DNA of 64,000 nucleotides, taken from the NCBI RefSeq assembly GCF_010093535.1, contig NW_022985163.1:2145285-2209284 (forward strand), read 5' to 3'. The stretch's first letter is position 1, and each line of letters starts with the position of its first letter. This DNA comes from Lindgomyces ingoldianus (Eukaryota; Ascomycota; Dothideomycetes; Pleosporales; Lindgomycetaceae). The notes below the pieces were generated by a model, which was not told the DNA's origin, searched no databases, and saw nothing but the letters and a program-made list of their open reading frames with translations. Below are positions 46,602 through 57,138 of this stretch, one piece after another. A program made the translations under genes and the position numbers.

Positions 46602-46907
46602 TGTAACGATTCTCATGAATCGTTCCATCTCGGGTCGCCCGGAACCTATCCGAAGGGTCTCCGTATCGGCTCCGACCCTGGCTCGACCCTGACTCGACTC
46701 TGCCCGGCCCCCTGCTGTTACCCCTATTCCCTCATGTATTTAGTCGCACCTCGCCCCGTAGCTAGCTCGGTAGTTTTCTGATATCCTACGTACAAGGCCT
46801 ATAGGTGTCATTGGTATTCCCAGGTCTCTGAGTCCCCACGCACTCCCATATGCCTCTGAGTGGATTCATACCGCATTCGGACCCATTGTCTTGCCTGCGC
46901 CGTTACA
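46602..46907 (+). repeat. Solo LTR, 306 bp, nearly RIP-free, TGTAACGAT family
   Basis: Starts TGTAACGATTCTCATGAATC and ends CCGTTACA, flanked by CTAGG (46597-46601, 46908-46912). It is GC-rich and appears intact, in contrast to family members at 20430 and 22324, so it likely inserted after the last strong RIP episode at this site. The start forms a hairpin (AACGATTC...GAATCGTT). Confidence 0.9.
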
Positions 46908-47147
46908 CTAGGCAACCTTTATAAACTAATTCTATAGCTAACTTTTAAAGGCTAAATAATAACAAGAAGCAAGTAATTATTAAGCACATACTTAAGCTAG
47001 ATGCACAAGGATTTTCCTCTTAGCTTGTAGCTGTGGCTAATATAGATAATTCTTTACATTCTAAGCATTATATAGGCTATGTTAGCATAAACTAGCCTAG
47101 TACATTTGCAAAATGTTATTTTAAGCTTAAAGTAAAATTTAGCATAC

Positions 47148-47767
47148 AACTTCTTTAGGAATAGAGGAAGTACTGTATACATTCCACTTTGTTCTTTTAA
47201 ACTTGACAGCGGTAACAGTAGAGGTGGTCAAGATAGAACTCTTAAATTCACATTTGGAGCATGGAAAGAACAACTACAGTTACCCCTGAACTGGAAATTA
47301 GACGATATCTTGGTATTAAGGCAAGCTATGAGAACCCCAGATCAGTGTGGTGCACAGTACGTAGTACGGCCTGTAACGACGGCGTACGGACGGCTTACAT
47401 AATCGTACGTAGGAATGCTTGTACAGTGCCGTACGGAACTTGATAACTGGAAATAGGTATATTGATAAATATAACTGTGGGTAGGAGCGTGAACCTTTAA
47501 TTGCATGACTGAGTGCCGAATGTTGATCGAGTTATGTAGGTGTAGAATGCTGACGCACCGTAGCGGTAAGTTGAACAACCAACGAAAAAGGATGAGAAAT
47601 GAAAGAGATAGACAAATATTCCTTTTAATAAAGAGTTGAGTTAGGGTTAGGTTAAGGGACGGGTTTTAGGCTTTTCATCTCCCTGAAAATTCATCTTAAT
47701 TTAGAAATTCGACTATGAGATCTAACGGAAACTAACCGAGCGGCAAAACAGAGACAGTAGGCATTTG
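47148..47767. other. Single-copy-like sequence without a supported gene
   Basis: Leaves the RIP-mutated block. GTAC-rich clusters (CGTACG, GTACGTAGTACGG) at 47355-47440 resemble those in the miniature elements at 51364 and 62042, but no terminal repeats are present here. Short frames only. Confidence 0.35.
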
Positions 47768-48358
47768 TTATTCTTGGCGATCATTTTCATGCCAGTCAGT
47801 ATACCGTAGATTACTGGCCCAAAGTCGGTCTACGGAGAGGCCGAACTCGCTGTCAGCGAACACAGCGACGGCGACTCGGATAAGGTCTTTGTTATCCACT
47901 GGCGCGTTAGCGTAGACGCTCTTGAAAAAAAATCCAACACTGTCGGGCAAGTATAAGCGGCCTTGTTCGATGGATTCTCTATAGCAATCGCCCTTGACCC
48001 TCTTGATCTCGTCCATGTGATGGTTCAGGTACGCATGGACTTTGGTGACAAATTGTTTCAAGGTAATAGGCTGATCATCCTCGTGGATTATAAGCAAAGG
48101 TGGGGGCTGAGATCGAAATGGATCCGGACGTTTATCGAAGTCACGTTTAGTGACGCAGTCCGAAATAGTTACTTCCACACGACTCAAGGGCGGTATGGCA
48201 AAGCTCTCATCCGCAGAGGCATGGCTAAAGAAAGGGGAAGGTATCGCTTGATCGGGAACAACAATTGTAATTTCGTTTAGGTCGGCCAAGAGGTTCCAAC
48301 GCAGGAGGTAGAGGAGGTCCATACGGATGCGATTATGCATGACTATATGAATTGCCAT
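47768..48358 (-). CDS. Hypothetical protein, 196 aa
   Basis: Minus-strand single-exon frame from ATG 48358. It has no signal peptide; the N-terminal 30 residues are moderately hydrophobic with His and Arg. The middle is Pro/Asp-rich; the second half looks alpha-helical with an acidic-aromatic end (Trp-His-Glu-Asn-Asp). I recognise no domain. Codon usage and the lack of RIP marks match the neighbouring intact genes, and the frame is clearly longer than random frames nearby. An additional upstream exon cannot be excluded. Confidence 0.6.
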   Translation of the reverse strand: MAIHIVMHNRIRMDLLYLLRWNLLADLNEITIVVPDQAIPSPFFSHASADESFAIPPLSRVEVTISDCVTKRDFDKRPDPFRSQPPPLLIIHEDDQPITLKQFVTKVHAYLNHHMDEIKRVKGDCYRESIEQGRLYLPDSVGFFFKSVYANAPVDNKDLIRVAVAVFADSEFGLSVDRLWASNLRYTDWHENDRQE

Positions 48359-48894
48359 GGTGTTCCCAGGGAAGAATCTTCAATGTTGGTGGCGAGAGAA
48401 AGTGAATACGGATGGTATGCGGCGAAGCGTTTTATATAGCCTGGCTTGGCAATCTTGGCAATTATTCTTGTTTCCACAAACGTTGGCGGTCTTGATCGTC
48501 TCCGTGGTGAGACACTTGTACATTTGTTAGCCGAGCCCCTCCTGACCTAGCACTTCAGAGCCTTAAGAGATGCTCACGAATCTAATCTTTTCGTAGTTGG
48601 GCATAGCTAAAGCATGAAGCGAACAAGGCAGCAAGCTGAACTCACCGGAACCCAACGAGCAGCAGTCCACCCATAGCGCCGCTCGTCTACTGAGATCTAG
48701 ATCTCTTAATATCTGCCCCTTGTTTCAAACCTCGGCCTGCTACACTAAAAGGACGGTTATCTTGTTGGCTTTACCTCAAGCAAGATGCCGTAGGACATGG
48801 TGCTGGCTGACTGAGAACTACCTGTTATCTATACAAATCAGACAGTCTATATAGATCAAGCTAGAATTTTCCCAGTCGGTCAGCTCACCGCTTC

Positions 48895-49100
48895 GAAAAC
48901 TCGATTAATTTGATTAATTGCAAGACGTCAAAGCAGCAGATATCACGTGATAACCCATTCACCTTGACCTTCACTGCCAAGACTGCGCCGGCCGGGCTGC
49001 TGCCTATACATATATAAGGCTCTCCCCCCCTCCACCCAGCTCTTGTCAATCAGCTTATTTTAGAAACTCAATCGATTTGATCGATTGTACGACGTCGAAA
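48895..49100. repeat. Two 38-bp imperfect direct repeats with palindromic cores
   Basis: Copies at 48895-48932 and 49063-49100 share GAAA.CTC....TTTGAT..ATTG..GACGTC. The second has a perfect palindrome, CAATCGAT-TTG-ATCGATTG; the first has the same layout with ATTAAT arms. CATATATAAGG at 49009-49019 and a C-rich run lie between them, so the pair could be regulatory or the ends of a small relic. Confidence 0.5.
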
Positions 49101-49159
49101 ACTGCGGGTGCCTGCCATCCAGGTCCACCACGGGTCACTGCCCAGTGAAGGAGTGATGT

Positions 49160-49256
49160 TGTTTGCAGTAGTCACACGATAGTCGAATGCGTCGTCACCA
49201 TGGTCGGATGCGTCATGGTGACGACGCATTCGACTATCGTGTGACTACTGCAAACA
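49160..49256. repeat. Perfect 43-bp inverted repeat with an 11-nt loop, flanked by GATGT
   Basis: The left arm 49160-49202 and right arm 49214-49256 are exact inverted copies; the loop is GTCGGATGCGT. The unit starts TGTTTGC and ends GCAAACA. GATGT stands on each side (49155-49159, 49257-49261), as a 5-bp target duplication would. No RIP mutations are present. Confidence 0.85.
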
Positions 49257-50127
49257 GATGTCCTTGAAGCTAGCAGTGGCTACTACGCACTACATCCCGG
49301 GGGAGCCTAGTGGGGATGTAGGGACGCAACCCCCGACATGCCTCCAGTTCCCATTTTGCGTTGCCTATAAGAATCTTCTCATAGCAGCCCGACCGTGTCT
49401 TGCAGAGTGGGCCATGAGTTTGACTAACAGTACCGCAAACAGTAGCGAAATGCAAAGGCATTTTATAGTTAGCATGATGTAGTCGAGACAAGTTGAGCAG
49501 AGTTGGAAGGCTCTGGTAGAGCGAATTATGTTGCGGACATGACTATCAAGGGGACGGTAAACGTAGGTTGGAGATATGGGTGAGGCCAATCGAGGGTTCT
49601 TAGCTATGCCTCGTAGTGTTTTGTAGATGCTCTCTGGTAGTAGGTCCCACCGCAGGAGCTAAATCCGAGCACTGGCATGAGATGTACCGAGCGAAATGTG
49701 GGGTGCAAGGGGAGTTTGGGGGATCCATCAAAGAAACCCGCGGATTTATGCACCTACTAGGTGATCGCCAGGCACGAAGAGGCGACCTTCCACGTCAGCA
49801 TGGTCACTGCGACTCCCGCCGGCACCAATAAAACACAAAATTCAAACGCCGAGCCGACTCTTCAAATGCCGACCGTAACGATATCCTGGATGCGCAAGAT
49901 GAAGAGGTTTTGGATAGGCGGGAAAACAGAGACAGATCTTCAACGGGCGCGCGCATTTACCTTGATGAACAAATCATCGCGCTTAAATAGCACCGGAAAT
50001 AGTATTTCAACAATCCGCATCGAAATATATATTGAGATAGATACATTGTTATGTAGCGACTCATGGCATCGTCCAAGGGCTACTCGCTAAGCCAATCGGC
50101 CCCGTGCAACAAGCACAACGACACACA

Positions 50128-52473
50128 ATGCATCATACAAAGAAAATTCTGGTAACTTTGATGCTTCTTGCAGCAAGCTTGGAACTGGCTGTGGGTGCTC
50201 CCAAGGCTACGGCCCCAGCGACAGTATCTCTCAGAATTCCTTCGGAGCCGCCTGCCGGTCATTTGATTATTGATGCCAACTATCAGTCCTACTCTATCGA
50301 GTTCAGCTACATGGCAGATTATGCTGGCAACAAATCGTAGGTCGCACACATCATACCTTCAGCCCTTCCCATCCCCTACCCAACAGACGGCTAAATCTTG
50401 ACCCGCACTAGCCAACCCAACAAGTTTTCCTATCAGCTCCTCAAAAACCTAGAGGACATATCAGGTGCTCTTCCTATTATTCGTGCAGGCGGAACAACTT
50501 CCAACAGAGTCACCTACTATCCAAATCAGACGGAGGGTGTCATCCTGACGTATTATCATGGAACCTGGGAAGATCAGCCAGATGTAGTATCTATTGGGCC
50601 AAAATGGCACGAGAGCTTCCAGCAATTTCCAAGCGGAACAAAGTACATTTACAATCTGAACTTCTATGATGGGGAAGAGGGGTTGAAACAGACTGTGCTG
50701 GAAGCCTCAGCTTCATGGAAGGCGCTAGGCGAGAGTGTCTATGCATTTGAAATCGGGAATGAGGTCAATGGTAGATCCCACATGATCTTTAGGCGAACGG
50801 GGCTAACCATGAAACATAAAGGTTGGGCGGGTACTAGCTGCCGTCCCACGAACTGGACGCTCCAAAGTTATGTTGAGCAGTGGAAGCAGTTTGCCACGGC
50901 GATTGAGAAGAATGCATCGTTACAGAGCCACGATTCCAAGGGTGCGCTTTCACAGCACCGAGGGATTTGACTGTATCAAGGGAGGCGTGGAATGTGGCAA
51001 ACGCTGTGAGGGAGGGTATGGCGACAGGCGGGCACTTGCGGTCAGTCGCAGATCACGATGTGAGTACTACCATGATAACGCCACAATTACAGAAACTAAT
51101 GACGAGTCTTGATAGTACATGGGAGCGAATACAGCACCTCTACCAACGCTAAAGGATAATCTGCTCAACCACTTCCACATGACTTCGCTATTCCGGTATC
51201 ATGAAGCGCTGGGCAACCAGTCCAAGGCGTTGGGCGTGGACTACGTCATCGGCGAGACGAACTCGATATCAAAGCAAGGCACCGCCAACGTTTCCGACGT
51301 CTTCGGAGCCGCTCTTTGGAGCGTCGATTACATCCTCTACAGTGCCGGAACCAATGTCTCGAGCAGGGCTTCCAACGAGGCGTAGTACTGTACGATTGGG
51401 CGATTTTGAGGCCTGTACGGGTGAGATTTTGTGTACGTTCGTACGACAGGGAGGAGGAGAGGTAGGTGTACGTATTGTAACTGTTACGGCTCACGTAATC
51501 TGTACAAGTAGTACAATTTAATTAAAGTACACTGTACTCTAGTTAAAACAGCTAAGACTATGGGTCTCTAGAGACGCAAGATTAAGGTCTAATTAATTAG
51601 TTCTCCCTAGTAACAAAAGCAGATAGGACTAGATAAGGCCTGTAAGGCTGCAAGAGGCGTGGATAGATAACTCTGCAATAGAAAATAGTCTGTAATAGGC
51701 ATTTTTAAGACAACAGACAGATAGATAGATTAAAACCCTTAGAAAGATATTTAAGCGTCCACAGGCCTCCTGCTCGCCAGAGCCCTCATACCCCTCTAGA
51801 ACCCCTATACAAACTCTTAAAAAGGTAATACAATCCGTACTATGTACTGTACCTAGGGCATCATTAAACGTACGGTACGGCTCACAAACTCGGTACGTTC
51901 GTACTGAACACGTGACCGTTACGGTTCACTTTGTACAGACCGTAGTACGGCCCGTTGGAAGCCCTGGTCTCGAGAATGTACTTTCATATGGGCACCCCGT
52001 ATCGCTACAGTGCCTGGCAACCTATCACTGTGAACAACACTGCTCCCTACGCAAAGCCACTGTATTACGGAAACATTTTCATATCAAAGGTTCTTGCAGG
52101 GGGCAACAAGCAAGTAATCAATCTGCTCAACTCCACGAGCCTTACGGCGTACAGAATATACGCCTCTTCCTCCTCCAAGTATACCCTTGAATCTGTCGCT
52201 ATCATAAACTCGCAAGAATTCAATCGTACAACATTGGCTGATAAAAGAGAATACACGGCCTTCAAGTTGCTAAAGTTGGACAGGAACTATGATTGGGATA
52301 CGGCAAAGGTGCGGCGGCTGACTGCGCCCGGTGTGGATTCGAAAGAGGAGATTACGTTTGCAGGACAATATGTCGATATGGCTGGGAGGATTGTAGAGAC
52401 TGAGAGAGTCGAAAGGGTCAGTGGTAGTGAAGTGTTGGTTGGTGCTGGGGAGGGGGTGCTTGTCACGCTCTGA
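50128..52473 (+). pseudogene. GH79-type glycoside hydrolase (beta-glucuronidase-like), disrupted
   Basis: Secreted protein with a signal peptide at residues 1 to about 22. Exons: 50128-50336, 50412-50770, 50822-51059, 51116-51363, then after an inserted element 51975-52473. Introns of 75, 51 and 56 bp are GT-AG. Residue 187 is the Glu of a Gly-Asn-Glu-Val-Asn motif, the expected acid/base. A Gly-Glu-Thr-Asn-Ser motif at about 51250-51264 holds the expected nucleophile. The last exon gives the C-terminal beta domain and ends at TGA. Two lesions: a 603-bp hAT-type element at 51364-51966, and a frame change in exon 3 near 50915-50925. The exon sum is 1553 nt, one short of a multiple of three, so a single-base deletion is the simplest reading. 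GH79 enzymes release glucuronic acid or related sugars from proteoglycans such as arabinogalactan. Confidence 0.85.
51364..51966 (+). mobile_element. hAT-type miniature element, 603 bp, inside the GH79 gene
   Basis: The ends start CAGGGCTTCCAACGAGG and, inverted, CAGGGCTTCCAACGGGC. It is flanked by the 8-bp duplication GTCTCGAG (51356-51363, 51967-51974). The subterminal regions are full of GTAC/CGTAC motifs. No transposase is encoded. Removing the element and one duplication restores the exon frame exactly. A 640-bp relative in opposite orientation lies at 62042-62681. Confidence 0.92.
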
Positions 52474-52959
52474 GCTTGGTGGATTTAGGCAGGGAGAACC
52501 CTATTTGTCTTCTACAAATGTTGCAACACGTCATAGAATGTAATGAGAAGCATGAAGATTATGGAAGTATCTCTATGCCTCCAAGTCATCTGGAAGCTCT
52601 CTTCTACGCCGACGCATGTGGACCCTCAGAATCCCAGGGATACTTGACTTCTGGTTCAATCAATCCGTTAAGGTGATTGGAACGGAGCAGGGTCAACTTT
52701 TGAGCCAGTCTCAAGCTTCGTTTGGTCATTCGATCGCACCCTTTAGGTACTCTCATGCCTCCAGTTAGCCTAGCCTAAATCTCGGTCTACCAAGTGAGTA
52801 TTCTACTAATATTACTACCTTTAGTCTACACTCCCTTAATCGCACACTTGTATTTTAAGATTCGCTACCCCAAAGGGTCACTCTCGGGCTAACTCGGCGG
52901 AAGCCGAAAAGCAAATATACTATCTTCCTCGACGATACGCTCTTCAGCACCGTATTTTC
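52474..52959. other. 3' flank of the GH79 gene; nothing supported
   Basis: Short frames only. The GTATTTTC target copy of the next miniature element lies at the end (52952-52959). Confidence 0.35.
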
Positions 52960-53122
52960 TAGACTTGCCAACAAGCAAGTCAAGTTCACTGTCAGAGAGA
53001 AGCGCTATTCCTATTTATGACGCAGTAAGCCTATACAGGAAGGCCACCAACCCAAATAGGTAATCAATTAAGTCAAGTTTTGGACCCCGAAAACGCCAAA
53101 AACTTGCTTGTTGACAAGTCTG
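52960..53122. mobile_element. 163-bp hAT-type miniature element
   Basis: The ends are TAGACTTGCCAACAAGCAAG and, inverted, CAGACTTGTCAACAAGCAAG. It is flanked by GTATTTTC on both sides (52952-52959, 53123-53130). It is related to 62922-63080, and its ends match those of the large hAT element at 20215 in the CAACAAGCAAGT part. Non-coding. Confidence 0.85.
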
Positions 53123-53130
53123 GTATTTTC

Positions 53131-53905
53131 GCCAGATGATCGTGCAAATGTAGCGCCCTTTTCGGATAAACTCGACGAATGAGGTGCCCGGTGCCTCCGC
53201 GAATCTACAGCATCTTTCGTAGATGAAGTCTGCGGCTTCGATCAATGGGCCCCCTCACTCTTTGCCTGAAATACTGATCCAACAACGGCACCATTTTCCC
53301 TTCCTGGATTGCATCCAAACAGTCTTTTGCACGAAAAATGCGTGTATGGTAGGAGATGTGACGTCGAGCTAAGATGAGAGTGAGGCTGAGCAAGCGGCCT
53401 CTCGCGCATTGATTTTCTCTTGCAAAGCAGGCTCTATACCATCAACAGTCAGCAGCTTGATAGTTGTTCAGAGGTCGAGTGTTTAGTAGTCACAGTTACT
53501 TACCTAGCAGTTTTGTCATCACCAGTTCCACTCGTCCTAAGATATAATAGCACTCGTTCATTCCACTACTGAATATATCAGACGTGAGGATCAAATTTGT
53601 GCCATTGCATGACGCCTGTGGAACTTCAATTATAATACATAGAGCTGTTAAAATACTGCATTCTTTTCACACACACTACGTTTAAACAGCCCCAATAAGA
53701 TGTAAGAAGCAGGCAACGAGATTCGTATATATGAACAGTCTACATCACTGTAGGCCTGTATTGAACTTTATTAAGGAGTCGTAGATCTATCCAAGCAGTC
53801 TGACCTATACTTAGGGTTTTTGCGACTTCATGTAGTCCATCCTGGATACATGTAGGAGAATTCACAAGGGCATCCCGCACTACTTTGCCCTGGTAGAGAA
53901 TTTCG
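53131..53905. other. Intergenic; no gene or RNA seen
   Basis: Only short frames without domains. No repeats longer than a few units were noticed. Confidence 0.4.
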
Positions 53906-54575
53906 TCAACACCGCGAGATGTCCATATCGGTAGTCAATGTCCAGCTTGTCTCGTTAGGAGCCCTCTGTTGCAGCATCTTTGAAATTGAATCCTCCACCG
54001 CCCGTGCCTGAAACTCAATGTCTAGCTCACCGCCCGTACAGGGTCCCACGATGCCTTGATCGCCATCTACGGGCGTGAGGCGCCTTGCAAATTGTCCAGT
54101 GAGCGGGCCCTTGACATCGAGCATCCCGATGCTCTGGTGACTTTCAGTATCTGGGCAGAGATTGCGGAAGGGAGACGGCACTTACCTGCAGCTCTGCCTT
54201 CTCAGCAAATGAATACGTGCTTCGCAAGAACATAGTTGCATTGCCTGGCAAGTTCGTGTTTCCCTGGGCGTTGGTTCCTCGCGCATTCACCATGATCTTC
54301 CAACCATTGTCGACGATGATGCGGCTGACAATGTTGCACATTCTCAACGAAGAGCCAAACGAGCCTAGCGCCGGTAGAAAGTTTGCAAGTGTAAAGGTGA
54401 GCGGAGCAATATTTTTTGTGGCATCTACGGGCCCGATGACCGCGCGGAGACCTCCCTCGGGACAGGCGCTCCCCCAGTAGGTGATATTGGCAACTCTTGG
54501 TTGCGGCGCTAGGTCGCCTTGACCCAGTGCGCTAGCAGTAGAGCTCAAAGATAGCAGGGCGATGGGGAATCGCAT
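53906..54575 (-). CDS. Secreted DUF4360-type protein, 205 aa, two exons
   Basis: Minus strand, exon 1 54575-54186 and exon 2 54133-53906, with a 52-bp GTAAGT...CACCAG intron. The total of 618 nt gives 205 residues plus stop. A signal peptide covers residues 1 to about 17. The mature part begins with Ile-Thr-Tyr-Trp-Gly-Ser-Ala-Cys-Pro-Glu-Gly, close to the Gly-Cys-Pro motif at the start of DUF4360 proteins, followed by beta-strand-rich sequence ending with Gly-Pro-Cys. Several cysteines would form disulfides. DUF4360 proteins are secreted fungal proteins of unknown function. The gene shows no defects. Confidence 0.75.
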
Positions 54576-55254
54576 CGTGTGACGAGTTGGACGTAGCTAC
54601 GTAGAGAATTGAAGATAAAAGTTGCAAGGCAAACTGGCATTCAGGTCCATCGGATGCCCCACTTGCCAGCTGCTGCTCCTTTCATTGCCGTATATTGTGT
54701 CTAGGGATAAAGACCGGGGTGTTGATTCGCGACTTCATTTGCACTCTGTGAGCCCGGCAGAATACCTACGCTGGTACTATCAAAAACCTACGTCGCAGCA
54801 ACTTTACGAGTGGCCCAGAGAAATTGTCATCCTTTCTGAATGCTGAGCCAAGCCCACCATGCTCCAACCTTCCCGTCCAGGAAGACAACTTCACGAAAAG
54901 ACAGCGATAGTAAACATTCTTAAGACAATTGATCCAACCACAAACTAAAGAGAAATGGATACGGCAATTGTGCTTGTCCGCTAGGGAAAGGTATCTTTGG
55001 TGCGATAATAAAACAATAGAGAAACAGCATATGTAGGTAAATCGCGATGAGCTACAGTACTAGAAATACGAACGATATCATGAGGGCATAGTCCGCTATT
55101 TAAATACTGCTCTGCTTCGAAATCTGAACCGTAAAATAGCCAGAACGACCGTGTTACAGCGATGGACTTGGACAATGTAATCGTCTCTCCTTCGCCTGAA
55201 CTGTAATAGAGACCCCGAGCCCAGAATTATAAGTTCAATTCTCCCCCTATCTAA
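54576..55254. other. Intergenic, about 680 bp, nothing supported
   Basis: Promoter side of the DUF4360 gene and the 3' side of the decayed peptidase. Frames at 54622-54846 and 54981-55175 have no recognisable content. Confidence 0.35.
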
Positions 55255-56196
55255 GGATCGCAACCTCCAGAATTCGACGTCGAGTCAATAACGAAATGGC
55301 CCAAGCCCGCTGTCAATATTCCCATGATCCTGATAAACCAAGGCCCCAGCCCCACAAGCATTCTGATATATCCCTCGCGTCGAGCCCGAAAGCGTGGAAT
55401 TAACCCGCACCATAACAAGTTTCGTCGCACCAGCTTTAACTTCAACAGGACTAATTCTATGCGTCGTGTTTTCGGCAGCTTCCACACAGTCTACTTGGGC
55501 ATCTTCATCCCAGCGAAGGTGCCACTTTCCTACGCAAGATAATCTGGGCGTTGCCCACTAATCAAACCCTTGTCGAATCCACCAACTCACTGCACTGTCG
55601 TCCCACCCATATAAGGGTATAGATCCAGCAAGCTCATGGTATTCTCGTCTCGTGGTTGGCCGTCTTAAAGCCCTAGCGGTTATACATATCCTATCTAAAT
55701 GTTACAGCGTTGCCAATGACGGTGCCGTCCGTAGCTTTCACAGGACACCATCTCAGTTGGCGAGAAGAAATTCCCATCGCACCTTTTGCGGGTAGAACGT
55801 ACAAGACATTAGTCCCCGGGAAATTCACCGTTTCTGCGACTATATTGATCGCATCCTGTACCCATTGAAGATGATCCTTATTAATGAGACTGCGCCTAAA
55901 ATTATAAGACAAAGTGGTATTTAGCATACAATAGGAGTGTTCTAGATGCAAAATGATTTGAAAATTAAACTTGATTTAAGAAATTATCGTATGAAGAGTT
56001 GCTGCGTCGGTTATAACGTTGTAAAGATCTTGCGTTGTGCACGTTTCGCTAAATAGTCGGAAAAGTCAACGAAAACAACTGCAGCACGCAGCGTACCCGT
56101 GGAAGGCGCAGATGCGTCATATCTGGCTAGTGCTAGACGACACGTCGACCTATTCTGCGCGATTGTAGGACGCAGTAGGCAGAGCATAGCGAGCAA
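55255..56196 (-). pseudogene. Decayed secreted M6-like metallopeptidase
   Basis: On the minus strand, pieces in successive frames line up with a fungal M6-type peptidase. An N-terminal part (56196 to about 56011) has a signal-like hydrophobic start and Arg-Ala-Ala-Val-Val-Phe-Val-Asp-Phe-Ser-Asp. The middle (about 55890-55690) reads Trp-Val-Gln-Asp-Ala and Val-Leu-Tyr-Val-Leu-Pro-Ala-Lys-Gly. A zinc-site region around 55640-55660 reads Asn-His-Glu-Thr, where an HExxH motif is expected but broken by a frameshift. A C-terminal beta region (55485-55285) with Glu-Asn-Thr-Thr-His-Arg-Ile-Ser-Pro-Val-Glu follows. At least three frame changes and several stops separate them. The family name rests on remembered patterns, so it is tentative. 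Confidence 0.55.
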
Positions 56197-57138
56197 TGGT
56201 AAGGAGAGAAATGTGTGGCCCGCATTTGTGCCACAAAACTGAGTGCTTTAGCTAAGATCCGATGCGGGCAGCATGTAAGGATATACGATGCCCTTATGTA
56301 GACTCGCCTCTATTCGCTTGCTATCTAGTAGGACTATGTTATCTTGCCAAGGGACTGCTGTCGAATTCATATTAAGCAGTGGTGGGGATGCTATGAATTC
56401 TGCAATTGAAGGAAGCTTATAAGAAAGTTCCGCAAGAATATTATTTTCAATTCTTAACCCAGCTAGAACAATGAAAGTATTTGACAACCTATGCCAAATG
56501 GTAGCATTAAAATAACATAGAAAGACCTGCATGTCTTATTACCTTGAATGAAGGACAAATTGCCCAAAGACTCAACTCGCTACCAGACATTATCGGCGTT
56601 GTTATTTAGGCCACGCGCAAAGTCAGGCATCTTGCATTTGTCGTTATTGTTATTAACATCGATTGTGTCGCCAAATTTCTAGTTCAGAACAAAAATAAAG
56701 CTTTGAGCATCCCTTTGGCAGCAGTTAGATGATGATTGCATGTCAATAATATAAATAAGCAACGGAATGCGCTAAACTGAAAGAGTGGGTCCCTAGACAG
56801 ACATTATTAGAGTAACTCTATATCTAGGGACTTTAGGCTCTTTCTATCACCGTTTTTAGAGTTGCTTGCATCTAAATTGCTAAGTCCAGCCCCTACAACC
56901 CCACCTCTCGAGCAGTGATTAGCGCCGTTAGGTGCTTGATTTCTTTCCGCAAAAGGCAGACTTTGTCTATCACTGTTCTATGACCGACGTGCCTGCGAAC
57001 TTCTGCCTGGTTCATCGATTTTTGGAAGGCGTCGAACATTTTTCGAGTAATTGGAAAGGTAGGTATGCACTACATTTAGTTAGAAACGAGGGTTTGCTAT
57101 GATCAAGGTATGGGATTATTACCATCTACATAAGCAAA
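56197..57138. other. Region with a short unidentified coding remnant and a small hairpin
   Basis: A minus-strand frame at 56532-56248 (94 codons) looks protein-like but is not recognised and may belong to another decayed gene. At 56779-56844 a 66-bp inverted repeat pairs GAAAGAG and GTCCCTAGA with TCTAGGGAC and CTCTTTC around a central TAGAGTAACTCTA palindrome. The remainder holds nothing I can support. Confidence 0.35.

Larger units (their letters stand above)
43566..47147. mobile_element. Truncated ACGT-A short element containing two later insertions
   Basis: Starts ACATACACTATAGGC after TA (43564-43565). It follows the foldback left arm, is interrupted by an ACGT-B short element (43762-46561) and a solo LTR (46602-46907), and fades at about 47147 into single-copy sequence. 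The right arm and right terminus are absent. Confidence 0.75.
48359..50127. other. Long intergenic region with two repeat structures but no clear gene
   Basis: 1.8 kb without a supported coding region. It contains a pair of imperfect 38-bp direct repeats around a TATA-type sequence (48895-49100) and a perfect 97-bp hairpin (49160-49256), listed separately. Frames such as 49616-49831 and 49761-50090 have no domain or intron support. A TATA-like ATATATAT lies at 50023-50034, about 95 bp before the GH79 start codon. Confidence 0.45.
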
